A stretch of DNA of 64,000 nucleotides, taken from positions 10,749 to 74,748 of the forward strand of contig JANMGQ010000024.1 of the NCBI GenBank assembly GCA_031374735.1, in the 5' to 3' direction. Positions 36,031-43,513 of this stretch are shown in pieces. The notes beneath the pieces were generated by a model, which made no database searches, was not told the origin of the DNA, and saw only the letters and a program-made list of their open reading frames with translations. Made by a program: the position numbers and the translations under genes. Positions within the stretch are counted from its first letter, which is position 1. Every line of letters starts with the position of its first letter. The DNA is from JABFRJ01 sp031374735 (lineage in GTDB: Bacteria > Pseudomonadota > Alphaproteobacteria > Rhizobiales > Hyphomicrobiaceae).

Positions 36031-36663
36031 CTACACGCGGATCTCGACAAGCGGGATCGAGGGGATGGCGCCGGACCGGAACCCGGACATGTTGATCTCG
36101 AGTTTGTCGGTGTCGAAGCGAACGGGGACATCGAACTCGAAGCCGGCAGAGACGGCCGCGCCGGATGTCGGGATATGGCCGGCGAGAAACGTGACGATGC
36201 CGGTTGTGTGATCGATGGTGTGCGTGCTGGCGGGCTCTATGATGCCGTCGATGGCGACGGTGACTGAGTTTGCAACGGGCTTTGTAATGCGCCGCGTGTA
36301 CGGAGCGAATGTGCTGCCATACCGTTTGACGAGAGCGAATTGTGCGCGTGCGCCATCCGCCACGCCGAGGGTCTGGTCGAGAGCAGATGGCGTGCGCTCC
36401 GGCGCACACGATTTGCGGTCGAGTGGATCGCGCCAGCGAAAGCCGTGCAGTCGACCGCGTCGCTCCTCGAAGAAGGCGAGTGCCGCATGCAGATCGTCGA
36501 GGGATTTCACGCCGTAGCCTGCATTGTAGGTGCGACGGCTGTCAGCCCAACGCGCATTGCGCTCTTCAGCGCCGGAGCCGAGGACGACTACGTCCGTGCG
36601 CCGCTCGGGGCCACCGACAGCGCCCCGCGAAATGGCAGTGGGGAAGCGAGTTTCGTGGAACAT
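36031..36663 (-). CDS. DUF2460 phage/GTA distal tail protein (gp12)
   Basis: The product (210 residues) opens with MFHETRFPTAISRGAVGGPERRT, characteristic of the DUF2460/TIGR02217 family. Further motifs are GYGVKSLDDLHAALAFFEER and LHGFRWRDPLD. In GTA this is the distal tail ring linking the tube to the hub. The frame is open upstream, but ATG 36663 yields the standard N-terminus. Confidence 0.93.
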   Translation of the reverse strand: MFHETRFPTAISRGAVGGPERRTDVVVLGSGAEERNARWADSRRTYNAGYGVKSLDDLHAALAFFEERRGRLHGFRWRDPLDRKSCAPERTPSALDQTLGVADGARAQFALVKRYGSTFAPYTRRITKPVANSVTVAIDGIIEPASTHTIDHTTGIVTFLAGHIPTSGAAVSAGFEFDVPVRFDTDKLEINMSGFRSGAIPSIPLVEIRV

Positions 36664-36673
36664 GAGCTGAACT

Positions 36674-37261
36674 TCAAAGGTTGCGTTGGCCGAGCGAGAC
36701 GGCACGCGCGAGGAGGGCCGCGATCTGTGTCTCGGAGCGGTTGAAGCTGTCGATGTCGGTCGCGGTGATGTTGACGGTAATGGGCGCAGACGCGGCGTTG
36801 CCGTTGGCTGCGACGCCGAGGCGCCCATCGGGGCCGCGCGTCAGTGGAAAGATCGCCTCGGCGCCACGCTCGCCCGCGAGGCCTGAGCGACCGTTGCCGA
36901 GTGGAAACGACACGGGGCTCGAGACCACGCCGCCACTGGCGAACGGGATGGGCGTTCCGGCCTGCAGCGCGCCGCCCTTGGCGAAGGCAATGGGCGAACC
37001 GCCGCCACCGAACAGATTGAGCAGACCACTGCCGATGCTCTGCTGCAGCGGTTGAAAGGCTTGCTTGAGCAACGATTGCGAGAGCGAGAGAGCAAGCGTG
37101 CTGAACGTCTCGGACAGGCTTTTGCCTTTGATGGCGAGGCTGTCGAAGGCTTGCGCGAGCGATTTGCTCAATATCTGCGCGCTTTTCGAGGCGTCCACCA
37201 TGCCGCGTGAGAGATCGGCGAAATCTTGCGGCGCTGACGCGCTGTCGAAGGTGTCTTGCAT
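36674..37261 (-). CDS. Phage/GTA tail tape-measure-like protein (gp11), short
   Basis: This 195-residue protein combines an N-terminal alpha-helical region (ASKSAQILSKSLAQAFDSLAIKG), a Gly-rich hydrophobic stretch (SGLLNLFGGGGSPIAFAKGG), and the typical end AGERGAEAIFPLTRGPDGRLGV of tape-measure C-termini. Its length suits the very short tail tube of GTAs. It starts 3 bases after the small tail-chaperone gene. Confidence 0.9.
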   Translation of the reverse strand: MQDTFDSASAPQDFADLSRGMVDASKSAQILSKSLAQAFDSLAIKGKSLSETFSTLALSLSQSLLKQAFQPLQQSIGSGLLNLFGGGGSPIAFAKGGALQAGTPIPFASGGVVSSPVSFPLGNGRSGLAGERGAEAIFPLTRGPDGRLGVAANGNAASAPITVNITATDIDSFNRSETQIAALLARAVSLGQRNL

Positions 37262-37264
37262 GGT

Positions 37265-37429
37265 TCAATCCGGATGTGTGTGCATCATGGCGGCAAGCGA
37301 GGCGCGGGTCATGGGCTTGTTTGCAGGGCCAAGGCCGTAGTGGCCGCGCAGCGCCGCATCGAGTTCACGCAAGGTCATGGACCAGAAGTCGCGCGGAGAG
37401 AGGCCGAGGTGACCGAGGCCGGCGATCAT
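37265..37429 (-). CDS. Phage/GTA tail assembly chaperone (Phage_TAC_6/DUF2376-like), 54 aa
   Basis: This is a 54-residue gene. It reads MIAGLGHLGLSPRDFWSMTL at the start, continues with RELDAALRGHYGLG and ends NKPMTRASLAAMMHTHPD. The FW-(S)-MTLRE pattern is the hallmark of the small tail-chaperone proteins encoded just before the tape-measure gene in GTA clusters. Its ATG at 37429 shares one base with the stop of gp10 (TGATG), and a GTG one codon earlier could also serve. The gene is in the expected position, so the call is firm despite the small size. Confidence 0.85.
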   Translation of the reverse strand: MIAGLGHLGLSPRDFWSMTLRELDAALRGHYGLGPANKPMTRASLAAMMHTHPD

Positions 37430-37839
37430 CACCTCGGCCCAGGGAAAGGGTCAGGCGGCTCCTCGGCTGAGGCCCGACGCGTGCCAGCGTCGATCCCCGC
37501 AAGGGCTGCATCAGCAACGATCGCGCCTGCCGGACCGCCGAACGTCGCGGCGAGAAGTTTTGCCACGACGGAAACAAAGCCTGCAGCGCCGTCACGTGAG
37601 CGCATACGGCCGACATCTTCATTGGTGACCGTGTGACCTGCGGCGCGCAAGCCTGCGCCAATAATGCGCGTGGCGTCGTGCGCCGAGATGCGGCCGGTCT
37701 GAAAGCGCTCAGCAAGCGCCAGCATGTCCTGCGCGCCGAAAGCAGACTCAAGTTCGGCGAGCGCGCCGAGCGTGAGAACAAGCGTGTGTGGTGTGTCGTC
37801 GAAGTGCGCTTCGACTTCACCGCGATGAAGGTTGGGCAT
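37429..37839 (-). CDS. GTA gp10-family protein (DUF3356-like)
   Basis: The 136-residue product begins MPNLHRGEVEAHFDDTPHTL and contains LTLGALAELESAFGAQDMLALAERF. The latter is the core of the gene-transfer-agent gp10/tail chaperone-type family. Its C-terminal part is Ala/Gly-rich. It probably assists tail tube assembly together with the overlapping 54-residue gene. Confidence 0.9.
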   Translation of the reverse strand: MPNLHRGEVEAHFDDTPHTLVLTLGALAELESAFGAQDMLALAERFQTGRISAHDATRIIGAGLRAAGHTVTNEDVGRMRSRDGAAGFVSVVAKLLAATFGGPAGAIVADAALAGIDAGTRRASAEEPPDPFPGPR

Positions 37840-37878
37840 GGAGATCCGGGACTAAGGAGGCAGGCAACGAGCCGCGGG

Positions 37879-38292
37879 TTACAGCGCCGCAAAGACGAGT
37901 TCGCCAGCGGACGCGAGTGAGATGTCGAACGTGAGTTCGCCGTCGTGACGGCCTGCGAACTCAAGCGATGTGATCTGGAATGGACCGCTCACGGTGCCGA
38001 AGTCGGGCACAACGATCTGCCAACTGCGGATCACGCCATCGAACATGTATTGCCGTACCAGGGCATCGGAGGCGGCATCCTTGAAGATGCCGGCGCCCGT
38101 GACGCGCGCCTGCTTGACGCCGGCGCCTGCGAGCAATTCGCGCCATTGGGCGGGCGATTCTGCATGCGTGACATCGATGGTGTCGGCACTGATCGAGAGC
38201 GAACGTGAGCGCAATCCGGCGACTGTCACGAAAACGTTCGCACCGGATTGGTCAAGTTTGAGAAGGAGGTCTCTGCCTTTTTGAGTGGCCAT
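37879..38292 (-). CDS. Phage/GTA major tail protein (gp9, TP901-1 type)
   Basis: The product (137 residues) begins MATQKGRDLLLKLDQSGANV and contains DTIDVTHAESPAQWRELLAGAGVK, both standard for the TP901-1/GTA tail tube subunit. The end, GELTFDISLASAGELVF, is the final beta strand pair. It polymerises into the tail tube. Confidence 0.94.
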   Translation of the reverse strand: MATQKGRDLLLKLDQSGANVFVTVAGLRSRSLSISADTIDVTHAESPAQWRELLAGAGVKQARVTGAGIFKDAASDALVRQYMFDGVIRSWQIVVPDFGTVSGPFQITSLEFAGRHDGELTFDISLASAGELVFAAL

Positions 38293-38337
38293 TGATGAGG
38301 TTCTTAGGGTTGGGGTCCAGCGTCCGGTGAGCTGGCG

Positions 38338-38745
38338 CTAAATCGGTTCGGTTACGGCGCGCAGACGCACGATGCCGTGGATGGTGTCGCCGTCGGGCTC
38401 ACGGCGGGCTTCGGAGAATTCGTGGCGCAGGTTCACGAGGCGGTGGCCGCTCAAAGTCAGCGCCTGTTGGTGCAGCGCGCTGCGCACGGCATCGATGAGG
38501 TCGTGCGTCTCCTTGCGGCCCTCTGCGCGTGACCAGATGTGCAGCGTGAGCATGTGTTCGTCGCCGGACTCGGTGCTGGTGTCCGCGTCGCGGACCAGGC
38601 TTTGGCCGAAAGAGACGTAGGGATAAGCGGCGGGTTGCGGCACCTGATCATAGATGCGCGCGCCGCCGAGCAGCGCAACGACGCCGGGATGTACGCCGAG
38701 CGTGGAGAAGATGGATTGCTGGAGCGCGAGTGAGGAGGACGGCAT
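38338..38745 (-). CDS. DUF3168 tail completion protein (gp8)
   Basis: This 135-residue protein has the DUF3168 pattern: LQQSIFSTLGVHPGVVALLGG, then YDQVPQPAAYPYVSFGQ, and LTLHIWSRAEGRKET. In GTAs it caps the tail at the head-tail interface. The frame is open further upstream, overlapping gp7, but ATG 38745 matches the usual N-terminus. Confidence 0.93.
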   Translation of the reverse strand: MPSSSLALQQSIFSTLGVHPGVVALLGGARIYDQVPQPAAYPYVSFGQSLVRDADTSTESGDEHMLTLHIWSRAEGRKETHDLIDAVRSALHQQALTLSGHRLVNLRHEFSEARREPDGDTIHGIVRLRAVTEPI

Positions 38746-38821
38746 GGTAGCCTCGAGGATTGCGAGTGGTGGAGCTGGCATGGGGCTGCGCGTAAACAGC
38801 ACTGTTTCCGGCGTCACAGGC

Positions 38822-39154
38822 TCACAGGTTGCGGGCGTCACACCGCACGATCAGAAACGCGCCATCGTCCGTGAGCGGCTCGACAGCCTGGATGTCGTAG
38901 ATGCGCGCACTATCGCGGAAACGACGCGAGGCGCTTATTTCGGACCTCGCCCTCACGATGATGTCGAGCGAGAGGCTGCTTTTGCGCCCACCCGCATCGA
39001 CGCGTTCGCCGCGACCTGCGATTTCGATGCGCGCCCACACATCTGCAAGTGCGAGCCATGTCGTGACGTGACCGCCGGCGCCATCAGGTTTGCGTTGCGG
39101 ATACTCCAGCACAAGGCGGTGCCGCAGGGTTCCGATATCGGGTCGTTTCGCCAT
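38822..39154 (-). CDS. Phage/GTA head-tail adaptor (gp7, Phage_H_T_join)
   Basis: The 110-residue product starts with MAKRPDIGTLRHRLVLEYP and has WLALADVWARIEIAGRGE, a pattern typical of the head-tail joining family. It ends DDGAFLIVRCDARNL. A GTG at 39160 overlapping the gp6 stop (GTGA) is an alternative start that adds two residues. Confidence 0.92.
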   Translation of the reverse strand: MAKRPDIGTLRHRLVLEYPQRKPDGAGGHVTTWLALADVWARIEIAGRGERVDAGGRKSSLSLDIIVRARSEISASRRFRDSARIYDIQAVEPLTDDGAFLIVRCDARNL

Positions 39155-39156
39155 GA

Positions 39157-39726
39157 TCACACCAATCGTGGTCGGCGCCAGGGCGCGAGCAGAATGTCAA
39201 CGGCTGGCATCGCAGTTTCGTCGGGCGACAACCCGCGATTCTCATAGAGATGGGCCACGAGATGCAGGAGTGCCTGGCGAATCGGCTGCGGGACGTCGCT
39301 TGCCGATGGGCCGAATCCCGCGGTGAACGCGATCTCGATCGCGTTGAGGCGCCGCAGAGCCGTCGGCAGCGCCATACTGCTCCGCATCGCGATGCGAGGC
39401 GGCGGGCCGCGATCGACGTCGAAGCCTGCCGTGCTGAGCGACGTTGGCGTGTCGTCAGGCGCGAATGTACGAACACTGACGAATTGAATGAGGGGCGCCA
39501 CGGGCAACACGACAGGCGCCGCCGAATTGGCCCACCCATCGATGAAGAACGAGAGCGATTGCGAGATGAGGCTTATTTGCAGGGCTTTCTCGATGTGCTG
39601 GCGCGCCGCAGTGATCACTGTCGCGACCAACAGATCTTCCGCTGTTGTGTCGAGACGCAGATGCGCTTTCGCCTCTGCGAGCGAGACGGGTTCGATCGCG
39701 GGCGGCGTCGTTTGGATGAGGGTCAT
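39157..39726 (-). CDS. Phage/GTA head-tail connector (gp6, phiE125 gp8-like)
   Basis: The product (189 residues) begins MTLIQTTPPAIEPVSLAEAK. It contains HLRLDTTAEDLLVATVITAARQHIE and the C-terminal helix IRQALLHLVAHLYENRG, both hallmarks of the phiE125 gp8/HK97 gp6 connector family. A perfect hairpin lies between its start and the capsid stop codon. Confidence 0.93.
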   Translation of the reverse strand: MTLIQTTPPAIEPVSLAEAKAHLRLDTTAEDLLVATVITAARQHIEKALQISLISQSLSFFIDGWANSAAPVVLPVAPLIQFVSVRTFAPDDTPTSLSTAGFDVDRGPPPRIAMRSSMALPTALRRLNAIEIAFTAGFGPSASDVPQPIRQALLHLVAHLYENRGLSPDETAMPAVDILLAPWRRPRLV

Positions 39727-39784
39727 GGGGTCGCAATGGAGATGTTGCAGCGCAGGTTGAGGGGGTGGTCGCCCCTCATCCCGG

Positions 39785-39813
39785 CCCTCTCCCCGCAAAA
39801 AGCGGGGAGAGGG
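39785..39813. terminator. Perfect 12-bp stem-loop between capsid and connector genes
   Basis: CCCTCTCCCCGC at 39785-39796 pairs exactly with GCGGGGAGAGGG at 39802-39813 across an AAAAA loop. It belongs to the same GC-rich repeat family seen around 9.7, 45.5 and 46.2 kb. There is no U-run after it, so partial attenuation or mRNA 3'-end protection of the capsid message is more likely than strong termination. Confidence 0.75.
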
Positions 39814-39821
39814 TGCAGTTG

Positions 39822-41009
39822 TTAGACGCCGAACTTCAGCAGCTTCAGGGCGGCAAAATCCTGGATGCCGCCGCCGACGCGCTTGGTCGTGTAGAACAGC
39901 ACGTAGGGTTTGGCCGAGTACGGATCACGCAGCACGCGGATGCCGACGCGGTCGACAATCAGGTAGCCCCGCTTGAAGTCGCCGAAAGCGATCGCGTAGG
40001 TGTCGGTTGCGATGTCCGGCATGTCCTCGGCTTCGACGACGGGAAAGCCCATCAGCGTCGAAGGGACGCCGGGCTGGCCTGAGGCTTGCCAGAGGTAAGC
40101 GCCCTGCGCGTCCTTCAGTTTGCGGACGGCGGATTGCGTGGTGCGGTTCATGACGAACGTGCCGTTAGAGCGATAACCCGCGTTCACGGCGTAGGCGAGG
40201 TCGATCAGCTTGTCGCTGGCGTTGGTGGCAGGAAATGCGCCGGCGACACCGGTTTTGATGAAGCCGACGTTGCCGTGTGACCAGGTGGCGTTGTCGACCT
40301 TCGTGTAGGCGAGGAAGCCCTTTGGCTTGTTGACGCCGTCGCCGTTGACGAAGGCGGTGCCTTCCTGTTGTGCGAACACGAGGTTCACTTCGTCCGCGAT
40401 CCACTGCTCGATGTCGACGGCTGAGTCATCGAGCAACTGCGGCGAGGCCGCGGGCATCGCGTAGAGTTCCATGGTCGGGAAATCGAGCGAGACCAGTGTC
40501 GGCGACGATGTTTCAGGCCGCGCCGCGGTTTCGCCGACCCAGCCGGTGGCGAAACCATTCGTGGCAAAGGGTTTCTTGTAGGTTGTCGACGAGACTTGGC
40601 GGATGCCGGCAATGGCGCGGATCGGTGAGATGGCTTTGAGGCTCGCATTCACGCGCGCTTCGATCTCGGGCGGAATGGTGAAACCACCATCGGGATTCGA
40701 GTTTGCACTGAGCGCCTTGGTCTCGAGCACAGTGAGCGCAGCGGCATCGCCTTTGCGCACGTAGCCGTCGAAGGCGGCTTTGTGGGCGCGCTGTTCCGGC
40801 GCGGCGAGGGGCGCGGACGCTTGTGCCAGATGCGGGCGCTGCATCTTGATCGAGAGATCGTCGAGCGTGCGGTCGATGCGGGCCAGTTTTTCGTCTGTCA
40901 GCGGATCTGCGCCGCGGCGCTCGATTTCAGCGAGGCGTTGATCGTTGGTGTCTTTGTACGCCTCGAAGGCGCGGGTGAAGTCTTGGAAGTCGCTGGTGAT
41001 GTCGGTCAT
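39822..41009 (-). CDS. Phage/GTA major capsid protein, HK97 family (gp5)
   Basis: The 395-residue product starts with a delta-domain scaffold region (coiled-coil, residues ~1-100) that the prohead protease would remove. The mature shell protein begins around ALSANSNPDGGFTIPPEI. HK97-fold landmarks follow: IRAIAGIRQVSSTTYKKPF, FVNGDGVNKPKGFL, VMNRTTQSAVRKLKDAQG and GFPVVEAEDMPDI. The gene stands behind an inverted-repeat-bearing spacer, consistent with separate tuning of this most abundant structural protein. Confidence 0.96.
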   Translation of the reverse strand: MTDITSDFQDFTRAFEAYKDTNDQRLAEIERRGADPLTDEKLARIDRTLDDLSIKMQRPHLAQASAPLAAPEQRAHKAAFDGYVRKGDAAALTVLETKALSANSNPDGGFTIPPEIEARVNASLKAISPIRAIAGIRQVSSTTYKKPFATNGFATGWVGETAARPETSSPTLVSLDFPTMELYAMPAASPQLLDDSAVDIEQWIADEVNLVFAQQEGTAFVNGDGVNKPKGFLAYTKVDNATWSHGNVGFIKTGVAGAFPATNASDKLIDLAYAVNAGYRSNGTFVMNRTTQSAVRKLKDAQGAYLWQASGQPGVPSTLMGFPVVEAEDMPDIATDTYAIAFGDFKRGYLIVDRVGIRVLRDPYSAKPYVLFYTTKRVGGGIQDFAALKLLKFGV

Positions 41010-41040
41010 TGCTTGCTGTGGGTGGGGAGGGAAAGACGTG

Positions 41041-41107
41041 CTTAGTACGTGGTGCGTAGTGCTTAGGATGTGGACTTATGCACTACGCACCAAGCACTAC
41101 GTACTAA
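41041..41107. repeat. Imperfect long inverted repeat between prohead protease and capsid genes
   Basis: The left arm, from CTTAGTACGT and GGTGCGTAGTG (41041-41061), is complementary to right-arm blocks CACTACGCACC (41081-41091) and ACGTACTAAG (41098-41107). The right arm overlaps the last codons of the protease gene. It can fold into a long hairpin with a bulge. It may be a terminator/attenuator or a degraded mobile repeat. Confidence 0.75.
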
Positions 41108-41769
41108 GAACATTTCATCGCGCGCGTTGCAGCGCGGATGGCGGAGGAGAGACGGTCATTGCCGTTGGCGGCGTTGAGCGCGTGCAGGCCGCGCAGGCCG
41201 TGACTGAGGAACGCGCGGGCTTCGGTTTGCGTGAAGCGGCCTTCGGTCGTCAGCCAACGTTCGAATTCACGCGCGCTGCGGGCGTAGGGCGCAGCGAGGC
41301 GTTTGCCGATCGTTGCGATGCGCGCGTCAGGCAGCATGGGGAATGTGACGACGGAGATTTCCCAGAGGTCAACCTTGGAGATGCGCCGTACGCTGGATTT
41401 TGTGTCGCGGCGCGCGGAGACGGCTTTGAAACCGATGGAAAGTCCATCGAGCGCGCCGGCTTCGAGCAGGGCATGGACTTCTCTGGCGCGTGAGACGGAG
41501 AGCAAGAGACGTCCGCGGGCGTGGAGGCCTTTGGCGTCTTCGCGCAGCTGCTCCCAGACGCCGATCGGCTCGGCGGGATCATGCTGGTAGAGGAGTTTTA
41601 TGCCGGCGGCACTGCGTTTCCGCAGGCTCTCGGTGAAGGCGCCCGGCAGGATGATGTCGCGGCCCATGTCCTCGCGGTTGAACAGCGAGGCATAGCCTTC
41701 GAAACGGCCGTCGGCCGACACGGATTTGATCTCGAGCGGGGACCCGAGGTGGGGATGTGGATGGGGCAT
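41104..41769 (-). CDS. HK97-family prohead protease (gp4)
   Basis: The product (221 residues) has the family layout: VSADGRFEGYASLFNREDMGRDIILPGAF, KLLYQHDPAEPIGVWEQL with the catalytic His, and LDGLSIGFKAVS with the catalytic Ser. It matures the capsid by removing the delta domain. The frame is open upstream, overlapping a secreted-protein gene, so ATG 41769 is chosen. Confidence 0.94.
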   Translation of the reverse strand: MPHPHPHLGSPLEIKSVSADGRFEGYASLFNREDMGRDIILPGAFTESLRKRSAAGIKLLYQHDPAEPIGVWEQLREDAKGLHARGRLLLSVSRAREVHALLEAGALDGLSIGFKAVSARRDTKSSVRRISKVDLWEISVVTFPMLPDARIATIGKRLAAPYARSAREFERWLTTEGRFTQTEARAFLSHGLRGLHALNAANGNDRLSSAIRAATRAMKCS

Positions 41770-41858
41770 GGGGTGTCGGGTGTGAGGGCGGGGCAGCAGG
41801 GGCTTCCGCGAGTTCCTGTGGGCAAGGGCGAACGCGAAACGCGTGCTTGGATCGGAAA

Positions 41859-42407
41859 TCAGCTGTTCGGCTTGCAAGATGGAGAGAAACCAAACTTGTC
41901 AGCGAGCGGCGCCTTGAATTCGAGGGGCGTCTCAATTCGCACGCCATAGGCGTCGTGCAGTGCGCCAAGCATCATGTCGGTGACGTGGGAAATAGGGCGG
42001 GCATTCAACTTGAAGATCTGTCTATGGTTGCCTGCGGCACTGTCACGTTCGAAGCCGTATACCGCAAGTCGATCAAGTGCATCGCTCGACAGTTGCCATT
42101 TCCGCGGCTGACCTGCCTTGGCGCTGTAGAACCCTGATGCCGCTTCGCACAACATTTCGGTCGTGGCGCCGTTGAACAGACACTGTACAAAATATCCGAT
42201 GAGGTCATGCTTTGGCTGGATGATGAGAAAACGCTCTCTCTTCTTGTTGTCGGGGCGACTGCTCAAGAACATCAATCGTTCGGTGACGGCACATCGGTTT
42301 TCCAGAACGAACGCTTGGCGGGAGGCGGCAAGCGCGGGGACTTCCGCGCAAGCTGCCGTAGATGCAAGAACGACTGCAGCCGCGAAAGCGAACTTGACGA
42401 CAAGCAT
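41859..42407 (-). CDS. Hypothetical secreted protein inserted in the GTA cluster
   Basis: The product is 182 residues, with a signal peptide (MLVVKFAFAAAVVLASTAACAE) and about four cysteines in the mature part (NRCAVTERL, VQCLFNG, EMLCEAAS, SPSCKPNS). No structural phage family is recognised. It lies between the portal remnant and prohead protease, a position that is normally a direct portal-protease junction. A 60-base sample of the gene (42001-42060) counts 50% GC against about 70% in the portal gene. GGAG precedes ATG 42407. It could be an accessory cargo gene or a leftover of an earlier toxin-immunity module (inference). Confidence 0.7.
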   Translation of the reverse strand: MLVVKFAFAAAVVLASTAACAEVPALAASRQAFVLENRCAVTERLMFLSSRPDNKKRERFLIIQPKHDLIGYFVQCLFNGATTEMLCEAASGFYSAKAGQPRKWQLSSDALDRLAVYGFERDSAAGNHRQIFKLNARPISHVTDMMLGALHDAYGVRIETPLEFKAPLADKFGFSPSCKPNS

Positions 42408-42489
42408 TGCTCACTCCACGGCACAAACAACCCAAAGATGCACCAATCAAGCCGATGAGTTCAATCCCCTGCTCAGTCCACAACAGCAA

Positions 42490-43001
42490 AGCGCTTCGCG
42501 CTCTGACGTGAGGGCGTCGACCCCGGCCTACGCCGGGGCAGGCTCTGGTCGAGGTCGAATTGGAGCGCGATTGCGCGGGCGGCGGCGTTGCGCGCTTCAA
42601 TAAAGTCGAGGTCCTTCGGCGAGAGCGACATCGCCTTCCAGTCGAGGCCGCCTTCGAGCAGGAGCGGGCGGCCGGCGTTGCCAGCACCCTGGAAGCCGGC
42701 TTCGAGTTCGCGCTTCAGGCGGTCGAATTGATCCGTTGTAAGATTACCGTCACGGGCTGTGTAGACGAGGGCGCCAGAGGGGCGGGCCGAGTTGTCAAGA
42801 AGTGCCTTGTTCCATTTGGACGCCGCGTTGTGCAGGTCGATGGCAGCACTGGCGGCCTCGATGGGGGAGAGGCCGTAGTGGTCGTCGAGGGGATGGAACA
42901 GTTTGAGGTGCAGGATGCGGGCTGTACCTGGCGCGGCGTCGCCAGAGATGTGCGTCGTGCGGCCATCGAGCGTGTAGGCGTAACCGTCAGGCGAAGCGTC
43001 C
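42490..43001 (-). pseudogene. Broken fragment of a second portal protein gene
   Basis: The minus strand of this stretch is closely similar to the middle of the intact portal gene. It encodes residues equivalent to about 160-302 (for example DGRTTHISGDAAPGTARILH and LTTDQFDRLKRE), then jumps to the equivalent of 358-373 (FDLDQ, then VDALT in another frame). The ~55 codons between are deleted. A palindrome CCCCGGCCTACGCCGGGG has been inserted at 42521-42538. There is no portal N-terminus and no start codon. The fragment is therefore the displaced remains of an earlier portal copy, located just beyond the immunity gene candidate. Confidence 0.88.
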
Positions 43002-43018
43002 GTCGCAGAAGAGTTTCG

Positions 43019-43504
43019 CTATCGCGTCCCAGGCACCTGGGCGGTCAAGTCCACACCATTGATCCAGGGTACGGCCGATGTCACTCGCGTGGGTTCCTGG
43101 ATAAAATCTCGGAAAGCCAGCCAAGCAAGTTCGAACGGGATGAACAGTCCAATTGGGTATGGCTGTCGGTCATCGAGCGTCGTCATCTGTGACAACAGGG
43201 ATCTGTCACCGAGCGAAAGGTGCGTCGTTGCCGTCGCGCTCTTGGCGTCCCACCAGTGATGCGATAGTGTTGCGCCGAATTGGCGGTGAGCCCGTATGGA
43301 AATAGTTGCACCAGACCTTGTGCGACCATCGGGTTGGGCTTCGGTTCCCTCTATCCCGGAGATTTTCATGTATCCTCCGGCCGCTCCGCTGCCATCCCAA
43401 TAGGCCCACTCCCGTCTTGTAGGGTCCATGAATTCTCGTTCGAGAGTGGCGATTGGCGGCCAGTCCGGACCTTCGAATCCGTTAATAAATATGAAGCGTC
43501 TCAT
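43019..43504 (-). CDS. Candidate immunity protein for the portal-fused deaminase (Imm1-like, tentative)
   Basis: This 161-residue soluble protein is encoded 9 bases after the stop of the portal-deaminase gene, with AAGGA before ATG 43504. It has an aromatic-rich core (REWAYWDGSGAAGGYMKISG, SHHWWDAKS) and a helix-plus-turn near the end (FIPFELAWLAFRDFIQEP, VPWINGVDL). The layout loosely recalls Imm1-type immunity proteins that accompany deaminase toxins, but I cannot confirm the family by eye. Position, size, operon coupling and lower GC (53% in 43141-43200) all fit an immunity role. A toxin-antidote function is inferred from context. Confidence 0.65.
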   Translation of the reverse strand: MRRFIFINGFEGPDWPPIATLEREFMDPTRREWAYWDGSGAAGGYMKISGIEGTEAQPDGRTRSGATISIRAHRQFGATLSHHWWDAKSATATTHLSLGDRSLLSQMTTLDDRQPYPIGLFIPFELAWLAFRDFIQEPTRVTSAVPWINGVDLTAQVPGTR

Positions 43505-43513
43505 GGTGAATCC

